From Rhodoferax sp. OV413 (GTDB lineage: Bacteria > Pseudomonadota > Gammaproteobacteria > Pseudomonadales > Pseudohongiellaceae): a DNA stretch of 64,000 nt. The position numbers and the translations under genes were made by a program. The DNA lies in NCBI GenBank assembly GCA_943330915.2, contig CALQJO020000005.1:1-64000 (forward strand), in the 5' to 3' direction. Positions 1-6,916 of this stretch are shown one piece after another. The notes under the pieces are model-generated. The model ran no database searches. It was not told where the DNA came from and saw only the letters and a list, made by a program, of their open reading frames with translations. How positions within the stretch are numbered: position 1 is the first letter of the stretch; each line of letters starts with the position of its first letter.

Positions 1-545
1 ATTGAGCCAATCTGCGCCAGCTCCGAGCAAATATATCCACTACCGGTTGCCACTGCGGCAACAACACCACCGACGGCCGCCGCCGCACTGCCCAGAAGCC
101 CGCGCGCCTGCTGCTGAATGGCATGACGCGCCGTGATGTGACCTACCTCATGCGCCAGCACTGCGGCCAGTTCGTCTTCACTTTTCAGGTACAGCAGCAA
201 CCCGCGGTTGATATAGACATAACCACCGGGCAGCGCAAATGCGTTAATTTCAGGGCTGTCTATGACTGTGAAGGTATAGGCAAGATCGGGGCGATGACCG
301 CCGGCCGCCACGCGTTGACCGACATCGTTAACGTAGGCCTTCAGTTGCGCATCCTCAATCACACGCATGGAGGCCATGACCTTGTCGTGCTCTTCCTTGC
401 CGATTTCAAGCTCGCGGCTTTCACTCATCAACACGATATTAGGCGTGCCGGTAGCAGGATTAACCGCACAGGCTTGTATACCCAGCAACCCGACAACAGC
501 CAACGCTATCAGCGGCGCTCGCCTGTTCACGAAGCGTCTAAGCAT
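1..545 (-). CDS. M48-family metalloprotease, lipoprotein (partial, 3' end outside window)
   Basis: Only the N-terminal 181 residues are present; the reading frame is still open at base 1. The zinc-binding helix HEVGH lies at residues 132-136, within a stretch (AHEVGHITARHA) typical of M48 peptidases such as BepA/LoiP, which act on outer-membrane proteins in the periplasm. A signal peptide ends in the lipobox-like IQAC, so Cys26 is the probable lipidation site. The ATG at 545 is preceded by a good ribosome site (AGGGGG) that overlaps the end of the upstream gene, four bases away. It is the last visible gene of a long minus-strand cluster, so a role in quality control or maturation of that envelope system is a reasonable inference. 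The third zinc ligand (a downstream Glu) is outside the window. Confidence 0.88.
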   Translation of the reverse strand, partial: MLRRFVNRRAPLIALAVVGLLGIQACAVNPATGTPNIVLMSESRELEIGKEEHDKVMASMRVIEDAQLKAYVNDVGQRVAAGGHRPDLAYTFTVIDSPEINAFALPGGYVYINRGLLLYLKSEDELAAVLAHEVGHITARHAIQQQARGLLGSAAAAVGGVVAAVATGSGYICSELAQIGS

Positions 546-549
546 GGTT

Positions 550-1239
550 TCAGTCCCCCTGTACAAACTGCTTGAGCTGATCGGCCAGGCTGCTGCAGGC
601 ATTGGCTTCAACACGGGCTATCAGTGGAATTGGTATAACAATCGCAGGAATATAAGTCTGACCAACAGCATCAGCGCTGATGGTGCCCACTTCGGTTGCG
701 GAGGAGATGTCCCAGACTCTTGCTTCGAAGCTGGAATCATCCTCCCAAGTAACGAAACCTACACAACCTCCGCCACCCGTTCCTAGACCGCAGCTCAACT
801 GACCCATCTCATTGGTGCGCTCTGTCTGACCATCCAGCCACACGATATAGCGCACACCTAGACCGGACATGATATCGGTGACCATGGGCTGAGCCATCAT
901 AAGTTGCAGATCTTCGTTGCGCTTCGGCGCCATGCGCGGCTCAAACCAGGGGAACATGGCATCAACAAATTGCTGCTCGGGAATCACATTGATAGCGTTG
1001 TCCCCACTCGCCATACGCTCCCCAACACATTCAACAAACTGGGAGGGGTCTGCATCGTTAGGACTCACGGGGGTGCGACCTAGAATCACCACGCTGTCTT
1101 CAGAGCTGATGCCGGTTGCACCTTGCCGGAACTCATCAATGGTGGTGGTGGTGCAAGCCTGAAAAACTGCCAGCATGCCAAGTAGGGTCATTGGCCTCAG
1201 CCATGCTGAGGGCATTAAAAAGCGAGCCTTGGTAATCAT
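550..1239 (-). CDS. Hypothetical envelope lipoprotein
   Basis: The 229-residue product starts with a hydrophobic signal segment ending at the lipobox VFQAC. I do not recognise the family. The middle (VRYIVWLDG) and C-terminal part (a conserved-looking AIVIPIPLIARVEANAC stretch) have the alternating strand pattern of small periplasmic lipoproteins of the CsgG/TolB-N type, but that is only an impression. A further in-frame start exists at 1296, yet it would run into the upstream gene. The ATG at 1239 has AGGAG six bases before it and was chosen. It sits between another lipoprotein gene and the M48 protease gene, all in one direction with gaps of 4 to 29 bases, so co-transcription is likely. Confidence 0.8.
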   Translation of the reverse strand: MITKARFLMPSAWLRPMTLLGMLAVFQACTTTTIDEFRQGATGISSEDSVVILGRTPVSPNDADPSQFVECVGERMASGDNAINVIPEQQFVDAMFPWFEPRMAPKRNEDLQLMMAQPMVTDIMSGLGVRYIVWLDGQTERTNEMGQLSCGLGTGGGGCVGFVTWEDDSSFEARVWDISSATEVGTISADAVGQTYIPAIVIPIPLIARVEANACSSLADQLKQFVQGD

Positions 1240-1268
1240 GCTGACTCCTGCTGATAAAAAATGCTCCG

Positions 1269-1970
1269 CTACTGCGATGAGCGGCGTTGCAACCAATCGT
1301 TTACATCCGGCACACCGGTGAAGCCCAATGAGAAATTAGACGCCAGATCACGCAGCGCCGCCACGGCAGCATCGTTGATGCCGCGCTCGGCAGTACTGAA
1401 CGAAGAAGCCGTTGCCTTGCCATACGCGGTCATCACCCAGTCTGCGATATACGATCCATCAACGCCGGTCAGACGCATGTTGTAACGCACCCAGACTTCA
1501 TACGAATCCAGCCGGGTTTTTTGCGGCATGCCCAACTGAAATTCATTAATGCGCGGGATAAACACCGCATCAACACCTTGCGCGGCCGCCGCTTCCAGCG
1601 AATCAAGCACCACAACGCGCTCAAACATGGCGGGCAATACGGTGTTGAACAGCACCTCATGGGTGTCTCCGGAGGTAACCAGATACTCTTCTTCACCGCT
1701 GTCAGTGAGTTCGGTATAGACAAAATCCGTCAGCCCTTCGCCGTAATAAACGCCCAGCACCAACGGAATGGCCGGAATATTGGGGCGCGGATAACTGCCC
1801 TCGACGTTGACGGTGCGTGCCGCACACGATGCCAGCGTCAGCAGCACCATCAGGCTAACCAGCAGCGGCTGCAAACGGCACAGGCTGAACACTGGTTTGG
1901 CCGTCCGCCTGCTCTGTGCAAGAACTGCGGCAGGGACTGCGTGGTTAACGCTAACTGTACAATTGCTCAC
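1269..1970 (-). CDS. Hypothetical envelope lipoprotein
   Basis: The 233-residue product has a long basic N-region, a hydrophobic core and a clear lipobox (LASC, about residue 49). The mature part has no motif I can name. It contains a predicted strand/helix alternation, with IPRINEFQLG and VWVRYNMRLTGVDG resembling the strand pairs seen in periplasmic lipoproteins that sense or bind partners. The start is a GTG at 1970 with AGGAG six bases upstream. The gene follows the second VWA gene after 38 bases. Together with the next gene it forms a pair of unlike lipoproteins inserted between the VWA genes and the protease, so an outer-membrane attachment role for the cluster is plausible but unproven. 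Confidence 0.8.
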   Translation of the reverse strand: MSNCTVSVNHAVPAAVLAQSRRTAKPVFSLCRLQPLLVSLMVLLTLASCAARTVNVEGSYPRPNIPAIPLVLGVYYGEGLTDFVYTELTDSGEEEYLVTSGDTHEVLFNTVLPAMFERVVVLDSLEAAAAQGVDAVFIPRINEFQLGMPQKTRLDSYEVWVRYNMRLTGVDGSYIADWVMTAYGKATASSFSTAERGINDAAVAALRDLASNFSLGFTGVPDVNDWLQRRSSQ

Positions 1971-2008
1971 CAGACACTCCTGTTCAACGTGTGAAATCGG
2001 AACCGGCC

Positions 2009-3022
2009 TTACTCATAGGAGTTAAGGCCCACAAAACTGCCACCGTTACGCTCCGCCAGTTCACGCATCAGGTTGGCGAACCGGTAAAGACTGTCCTGAT
2101 AGCGGGGATCGAGATCAAACAATACCGGAAATCCCACGGCGTGAATACGGACGAGACGACTTCCCTGATCATCGGCAGCATTTAAGCGGTCAACCGTCTC
2201 CACCACCCGTGTAATGGATCCGCCCGGTTGAAAGTCATCACCAAACACGTAAAGACTGATTTTCTGTCCCGGCGCATAAAAAGAGCTGATGGCGCGGGTA
2301 ATGCCTTCCACAGGGCTGCTGTTGCTGAACGGTGCCCAGTTGCGCAAGGTGCTGATGATTGCCTGCCGGCGCGCCGGGGTATCCGGAATCCACTGATTGC
2401 GATAGGCGGGGAACATGTAGTCGCCCATATCATTCATCACCTGAATGCCTTTGACTTCCGGGTAGATATCCAACACTTCGGTAATCATCGCCAACACCCG
2501 CGGCCAGGCGTTGTAGAACATACTGCCCGAGGTATCGATGATAAAAATAATGTATTCGCTGTCGACCGGCACTCCGCCAATGACGTTGTTGGTGCGGGTA
2601 AACTCGGTGCCCAGCAGGCGCTGCATCTCGTCAGTCAGTGACTGCCGGGCAATGGCCAGGCGGTTCTCTTCCTCAACCCGTTCATCCGCAATGTCGTTGG
2701 AGGTTTGAAAGCGGCCCTGAATGTTGGACATCTCCTGTTGCAACAATGCAATCCGGTCTCGATAGGCAGACAACTGTTCCCGTTTTGCGTCCAGATCTCT
2801 GTTCAAAATAGTGGTTTCACCGCGGATTTCAAACAAGGTTTCCTGCAGCGCGGCGATGGGCTGATCCAGCTGCACATCGGATTGCTCCAGCGTAACCGGG
2901 TCGGATGTCTCGGTAATCAACAGCAACAGAATCATGGCGCCAAATCCGCAGGAAATGACATCCAGAAAGGCGATGGTTGAACCCCCGCCGCCGTCACCCT
3001 GTTTTTTTGCGCGCCGTGCCAT
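2009..3022 (-). CDS. Membrane-anchored VWA-domain protein (second paralogue)
   Basis: The 337-residue product has a short basic, Gly-rich cytoplasmic start, one transmembrane segment at about 17-37 (with FLDVISCGFGA), a coiled-coil-like region at about 50-140 and a von Willebrand factor A domain to the end. The metal site DTSGS is at 163-167 and a later acidic FGDD supplies the third loop. The segment FLDVxSCGFGA is shared almost exactly with the neighbouring VWA protein, so the two are paralogues. The Asp inside the membrane segment (D21) is in the position expected for ExbD/TolR-type stators. The ATG at 3022 has a GGGAG site. A longer frame to 3193 would overlap the upstream gene and read through a 15-base tandem repeat, so it was rejected. 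Confidence 0.88.
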   Translation of the reverse strand: MARRAKKQGDGGGGSTIAFLDVISCGFGAMILLLLITETSDPVTLEQSDVQLDQPIAALQETLFEIRGETTILNRDLDAKREQLSAYRDRIALLQQEMSNIQGRFQTSNDIADERVEEENRLAIARQSLTDEMQRLLGTEFTRTNNVIGGVPVDSEYIIFIIDTSGSMFYNAWPRVLAMITEVLDIYPEVKGIQVMNDMGDYMFPAYRNQWIPDTPARRQAIISTLRNWAPFSNSSPVEGITRAISSFYAPGQKISLYVFGDDFQPGGSITRVVETVDRLNAADDQGSRLVRIHAVGFPVLFDLDPRYQDSLYRFANLMRELAERNGGSFVGLNSYE

Positions 3023-3047
3023 GATTACGCGACTCCCTCTGTTGATT

Positions 3048-3092
3048 GCATCGGTACTGACCGCATCGGTACTAACTGCATCGGTACTGACC
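3048..3092. repeat. 15-bp tandem repeat, three copies
   Basis: Three head-to-tail copies of GCATCGGTACTGACC (the middle copy differs at two bases) lie in the 130-base gap between the two VWA genes. In the frame of the downstream VWA gene the repeat reads STDAV three times, but this is upstream of the preferred start codon, so it is most likely untranslated leader. Confidence 0.9.
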
Positions 3093-3152
3093 GCAGCTTG
3101 AATGACTGTAACTGGATTACTTGAATGGCGTACTGACGTGTTGAGCGCTGCA

Positions 3153-4250
3153 TTATGGCCAGTCCCGTGAAGGGGTGATAAACGACCCGCCACTGCTTAA
3201 CGCCAGCTGCCAGAACGCAGCCGACGAGGCTGGGTCGCCTTCCATCGGCAGCAAAATAGTGTTCACCGGAATGTTTTGTGGCAACGCTTCCAGCGCGTCA
3301 CTGAACAGTCGCAGGCGATCTCGCGGCGATATGGTGCTGGCGCTGGACGGTCGGCTGCCCTGTGTTGGCAAACTGTCGGTAATCAGATACACGTTGTCCG
3401 GCGGGGGTGACATGGATGCAATCGCGCGGAACGCAGCTTCCAGATTATTGCCACCATCAGCACTGACCATCTTTAACTGACGGATGACTTCATTGAGCTG
3501 ATCCTGATCCGCCACTTCCAGCCATTCATCATTACTGCCTTCCAGCACACTGCTCACTGACTCGTTAAATGTCATCACCTGATATTGACTGACCAGCGGC
3601 AACTGGCTGCTGATCCACTCCACAATGCGCACGGCGCGCTGCCACTTGGGCGCATTACGCTTCACATCGTCGGCCATGTTGCGTGTGCGGATGATATTCA
3701 CCACCGTGTCGTCGAGCATGCTGGCGGAACTGTCCAGCAAAATCAGAATACGGTTACCACCCAGGAACATGCCGGTCAAATACTGACGGTCTCCGTCCCC
3801 AACAAATTCGCGGCTACTGACGCCGCGCTCTTCCACAGCACTCGCCTGCAGTCTGAGCAGCTCTTCTTCCATGGCCTGAATGTCGGCGCGCAACTGCTCA
3901 AGGCTTTCTTCTGTCGCCATCGAATTCCCTTCCATGGCCGCCAGCTGGGACATAAAGTCTTCGATATCACTTTGGACGCGCTCGGCCAGCCCCTGCGCTT
4001 CTACGACCTCCAGGTTGATTTCATTTAAGGTGTTGCGCACCTGAAACAGATTTTCCTCACCTTCACGCACGTCCACTTCCAGCATGGCGACTTCGGCACT
4101 GAGCAGGGGATTATTCTGTGTCCGGGCTTCAGTCACGTTATGGTCAATAATCAGGAACAATAAAATAGCCGCGCCAAACCCGCATGACATCACGTCCAGA
4201 AACGCCAGACTGATGGGGTCAAAATTGCTGCGCGACTTTCTCTTAGCCAT
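3153..4250 (-). CDS. Membrane-anchored VWA-domain protein (first paralogue)
   Basis: The 365-residue product has a basic N-terminus, a transmembrane segment at about 15-36 (FLDVMSCGFGAAILLF), a long charged coiled-coil-like stretch at about 50-140 and a VWA domain. The metal-site motif is DSSAS at 173-177. The second MIDAS position reads GGNNL where GGTNL is usual, and the third is ITDS. VWA domains bind protein partners through a metal ion, here most likely in the periplasm. The membrane Asp (D19) and the short cytoplasmic tail resemble ExbD/TolR. The gene overlaps the upstream Hsp70-like gene by eight bases, showing translational coupling. A VWA protein is certain; the stator role is inference. 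Confidence 0.9.
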   Translation of the reverse strand: MAKRKSRSNFDPISLAFLDVMSCGFGAAILLFLIIDHNVTEARTQNNPLLSAEVAMLEVDVREGEENLFQVRNTLNEINLEVVEAQGLAERVQSDIEDFMSQLAAMEGNSMATEESLEQLRADIQAMEEELLRLQASAVEERGVSSREFVGDGDRQYLTGMFLGGNRILILLDSSASMLDDTVVNIIRTRNMADDVKRNAPKWQRAVRIVEWISSQLPLVSQYQVMTFNESVSSVLEGSNDEWLEVADQDQLNEVIRQLKMVSADGGNNLEAAFRAIASMSPPPDNVYLITDSLPTQGSRPSSASTISPRDRLRLFSDALEALPQNIPVNTILLPMEGDPASSAAFWQLALSSGGSFITPSRDWP

Positions 4251-5646
4251 GGTTCAGGCCACCGTCATGCACATGGATACACTGCATGTCCGCGTTTATG
4301 GCGCCAAACCGGATCTGGTCGCCGGGCCGCAGAGCGCGTGTTGTGGTCACCGCGTCCCCATTAACCGTGAGGCCCTCACTGCGTGGCAGCAGTTGCGCGA
4401 CATCATCCTGCCTGCTAATCACACATACTTGCGTACCCGCGCTGCGGGAATTGTCTGCCGGGCCCATGGTTCTGATCACAACAGCGCAGTCTTGCTGCAG
4501 GCACACATCAACGGGCAGCGGCCAGGCAATACCCTCACTGAGCACATGGGTCACTGATCGCTGCGACACCGCTGGCGTCTGGCTGACGGATACCAGATTG
4601 ACTGAGAGCGGAGATTTCTCGTGCGAATGGCGCAGTGTGTCCAATGCCAGCACATTCAGAAAGGGCACCGTATCCGCGTGGCCAGCTGACGCAGGGCCGG
4701 TGTTAGCTGCAGCGCGCAGACACAGCGCTGCCAGTTGTTGCGGACTGACCTGATGATTCATCGCTGACAGACACTGCTGCAAACCCGGAATCAGTGCGGC
4801 ACGCCCTGATAACAGCACTGGCATCGACGGGTCGGTGATGATGCGCGTGGCATGCTGCGCCACTTTCTGAAACACCGGCTCTAGCGCGTCCAGCACATCG
4901 CTGAGGCTGATACGGGCCTGTATCGTATTGTTATCCGTCTGCACCCGCGCGATCAGTTCCTGATCTGCGTCATAGAAGTGCTGCAGCCAGAGCGGGATCT
5001 GGTTATACAACTGCTGTTCCCACGCCGCGCTGTGTTGCGGATTAAAGCGCGCCTGCGCCACAAACGCCTCGGTCGCGGTTTGTACCAGACTATTGGAGAT
5101 TGCCGTCCAGCCGGCACCCGCCACCACACTGACCGCATCGCGACGCACCACACTGCCGTCGGTGTGCAAACGCGTCAGGCTGAGCTGATGCAGCTGCACG
5201 TCGACGTAAAGCAATTCTGAATCTGCCGCCAGTTGATGGCTGGCGCTGACCAGCGCCGCATCCATCATGGCCACCGGCTTAAACGGGCTGTGTTTGAGCA
5301 CTCCGGTCAGCACCGCCAGTTGTTCGCGACTGAAACTGGCCGGCACGGCAATCACAATCTCGCCTTCAAAACCACTTTCCTGCGCCAGATGTAACAGGTG
5401 CCCGTGCGCCACGTCTGCGTAATGACGGAAATGCGCGACCGGTCGGGTCAAGGGCGTCATCCCGAGCCGGTGCCAGAATTCATTGTTGGTTCCCAACGGA
5501 TTAAGCCGGCTTTGTTCAGCGGCCTGTTGGCCAAACTGCACATGTTTTCCATTGACCAGCACATACCCCGGACTGCTGAACATCAGGCCGTCCTGGTTAT
5601 ATAAACCCAGCTGATGGTCATTCAGTTCCAGGACGGCTCTGCTCAT
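4243..5646 (-). CDS. Hsp70/actin-fold protein with FHA-like C-terminal domain
   Basis: The 467-residue product has the outline of an ASKHA ATPase: an opening LELNDHQLGLYN strand pair, a segment EIVIAVPASFSREQ followed by a DAAL helix (compare VPAxF and NEPTAAAL in Hsp70), a strand YVDVQLHQLSL where phosphate-2 residues normally lie, and VLLSGRAALIPGLQ like the Hsp70 adenosine motif. The Gly residues of the phosphate loops are poorly kept, so ATP hydrolysis is doubtful. The last 90 or so residues end in LTVNGDAV and LRPGDQIRFG, resembling the second half of an FHA fold. No signal peptide is seen, so it is probably cytoplasmic. It overlaps both neighbours by a few bases, tying it to the channel gene and the first VWA gene. 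Confidence 0.75.
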   Translation of the reverse strand: MSRAVLELNDHQLGLYNQDGLMFSSPGYVLVNGKHVQFGQQAAEQSRLNPLGTNNEFWHRLGMTPLTRPVAHFRHYADVAHGHLLHLAQESGFEGEIVIAVPASFSREQLAVLTGVLKHSPFKPVAMMDAALVSASHQLAADSELLYVDVQLHQLSLTRLHTDGSVVRRDAVSVVAGAGWTAISNSLVQTATEAFVAQARFNPQHSAAWEQQLYNQIPLWLQHFYDADQELIARVQTDNNTIQARISLSDVLDALEPVFQKVAQHATRIITDPSMPVLLSGRAALIPGLQQCLSAMNHQVSPQQLAALCLRAAANTGPASAGHADTVPFLNVLALDTLRHSHEKSPLSVNLVSVSQTPAVSQRSVTHVLSEGIAWPLPVDVCLQQDCAVVIRTMGPADNSRSAGTQVCVISRQDDVAQLLPRSEGLTVNGDAVTTTRALRPGDQIRFGAINADMQCIHVHDGGLNHG

Positions 5647-6527
5647 ACTGACGCTGCCTGTGGGTCATCCAGCGACTGGCGTGAACTGGCTCGTGTTCCG
5701 TTGCGCTCTCCGTTGCGCTCTCCGTTGCGCTCTGGCACCTGCAGGTAGGCGATCAGGTGGTCGTTGCAATAATTCTCGGAGTCCAGCACCAGACGGTCCT
5801 GGATCAGCGACAGCTGGTGCAACAGAAACATCAACAAAATGCTGGTGACCAGTGCCACAAACGTTGAGTTAAATGCCACCCCCAGACTCATGGTGACGCC
5901 CATGATGTCACCGTTGACGGCCTGTTGCGCCTGCCCAAGTGCCGTACCGATTCCGCGCACTGTGCCCAGGAAGCCGATCGAGGGAATCGCCCAGGCGATA
6001 TAACGCACAATTGACAGCTCGCTTTCCAGGCGGTCCGCCTCACTGTCGCAGACATTACGAATGGTTGCTGCCACATCCTGCACGCTGCGGGTGGTGCCAA
6101 ACCGGTGTAACCCCGACAGCACCGCGCGCGGCAACAAAAACTGCTGTTCATTGTCTGGTAGCGCCTGTACTGGCCGGGCAAAATTGCGCGCATCTTCTGG
6201 CAGGATGCTGGTACCCGCTGACACCTGCAGCAGCTCGCGCTCCAGCAGCGCGCGTTCCTTCATGGTGCGCGACGCTTTCATGCCAATGATGATCATGGCC
6301 CAGAAAAACAGAATGATGCAGGTTTCCTGCTCAAAATCGCGCAGCACAATATAAATGGACTGCTCGGGAACATAGGTGTCGTCGGCCTGCTGCAGCTCAG
6401 CCTGCTGATCCAGAATGATGTCGGCGTTGGGCCTGATGACCGCCACATACACGGCATGCACCACAATAATCACAATCACCAGTGCAAACAGTTGGTAGAT
6501 CACTTCGGAAAGGTACTTGTGTTTCAT
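5643..6527 (-). CDS. MotA/TolQ/ExbB-family proton channel protein
   Basis: The 294-residue product has hydrophobic segments at about 12-31, 69-84, 174-197 and 211-236. The family signature is clear in IPSIGFLGTVRGIG (181-194) and in the following segment SLGVAFNSTFVALVTS. Members form pentameric inner-membrane channels that use ion flow to move a partner with one membrane helix (ExbD, TolR, MotB). No ExbD or TolR gene is present; the VWA proteins two genes downstream are the candidates. The C-terminus carries three ERNG repeats encoded by a 12-base tandem duplication. The start ATG at 6527 follows a 51-base gap after the small exported protein gene, and the stop overlaps the next gene's start. 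Confidence 0.92.
   Translation of the reverse strand: MKHKYLSEVIYQLFALVIVIIVVHAVYVAVIRPNADIILDQQAELQQADDTYVPEQSIYIVLRDFEQETCIILFFWAMIIIGMKASRTMKERALLERELLQVSAGTSILPEDARNFARPVQALPDNEQQFLLPRAVLSGLHRFGTTRSVQDVAATIRNVCDSEADRLESELSIVRYIAWAIPSIGFLGTVRGIGTALGQAQQAVNGDIMGVTMSLGVAFNSTFVALVTSILLMFLLHQLSLIQDRLVLDSENYCNDHLIAYLQVPERNGERNGERNGTRASSRQSLDDPQAASV
5698..5733. repeat. 12-bp tandem repeat, three perfect copies
   Basis: CCGTTGCGCTCT occurs three times without a break and encodes ERNG repeats on the minus strand near the C-terminus of the channel protein. The identity of the copies points to recent duplication. Confidence 0.92.
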
Positions 6528-6578
6528 GCCTTGCTTCCTGCCCTGTGGCGCATCACATCGCCATGGTTGTTTGGGTTG

Positions 6579-6914
6579 TTAAATGTCGACCGGGAATGAC
6601 ACACCCAGATCCTGCGAAATCTGCTCAGACGGGATAAATCGTCCGTTGCTGCGCGCCCCCGGCTCGATGGGCTGGCTGTCGATATCCGGCAGGGGCTCCG
6701 CTGTGTCCTGCGCCGCCGCATCACCGGTTGCGGATTCTGTCTGGTTCTGCGCCTGGTCACCGGCGGGTTGCTGACTCTGGTTTTGTTCAGTCTGGCTGGG
6801 CGGCGGCTGCGTGCTTTGAGCAAACAGTGATGCAGACAGTGATGCAGACAGTGCGGCGCTGATCGCCATCACGGCCAGTAACAACCCGCTTGCCAGTCGA
6901 TTATGCCGTCTCAT
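6579..6914 (-). CDS. Small exported Gln-rich protein of the channel cluster
   Basis: The 111-residue product has a basic start and hydrophobic core at about 8-32 (signal peptide or single anchor), a Gln/Ser/Ala-rich low-complexity middle, and an ordered-looking C-terminus (RFIPSEQISQDLGVSFPVDI). That tail looks like a short linear binding motif, because the rest of the protein would be disordered. It lies two bases after the PEGA-SUMF1 gene and before the channel gene, so it is probably translated as part of the same transcript. I know no function for it. The signal region contains two copies of a 12-base repeat. Confidence 0.75.
   Translation of the reverse strand: MRRHNRLASGLLLAVMAISAALSASLSASLFAQSTQPPPSQTEQNQSQQPAGDQAQNQTESATGDAAAQDTAEPLPDIDSQPIEPGARSNGRFIPSEQISQDLGVSFPVDI
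6825..6848. repeat. 12-bp direct repeat, two copies, in signal-peptide region
   Basis: CAGTGATGCAGA is duplicated in tandem and a third partial copy follows. On the minus strand it encodes the repeated SASL in the exported small protein, lengthening its hydrophobic segment. Confidence 0.8.
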
Positions 6915-6916
6915 TG

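Noticed and set aside
3023-3193. N-terminal extension of the second VWA protein through the 15-base repeats
   Set aside because: It overlaps the upstream VWA gene by 41 bases, removes the N-terminal similarity between paralogues, and the internal ATG has a good ribosome site.
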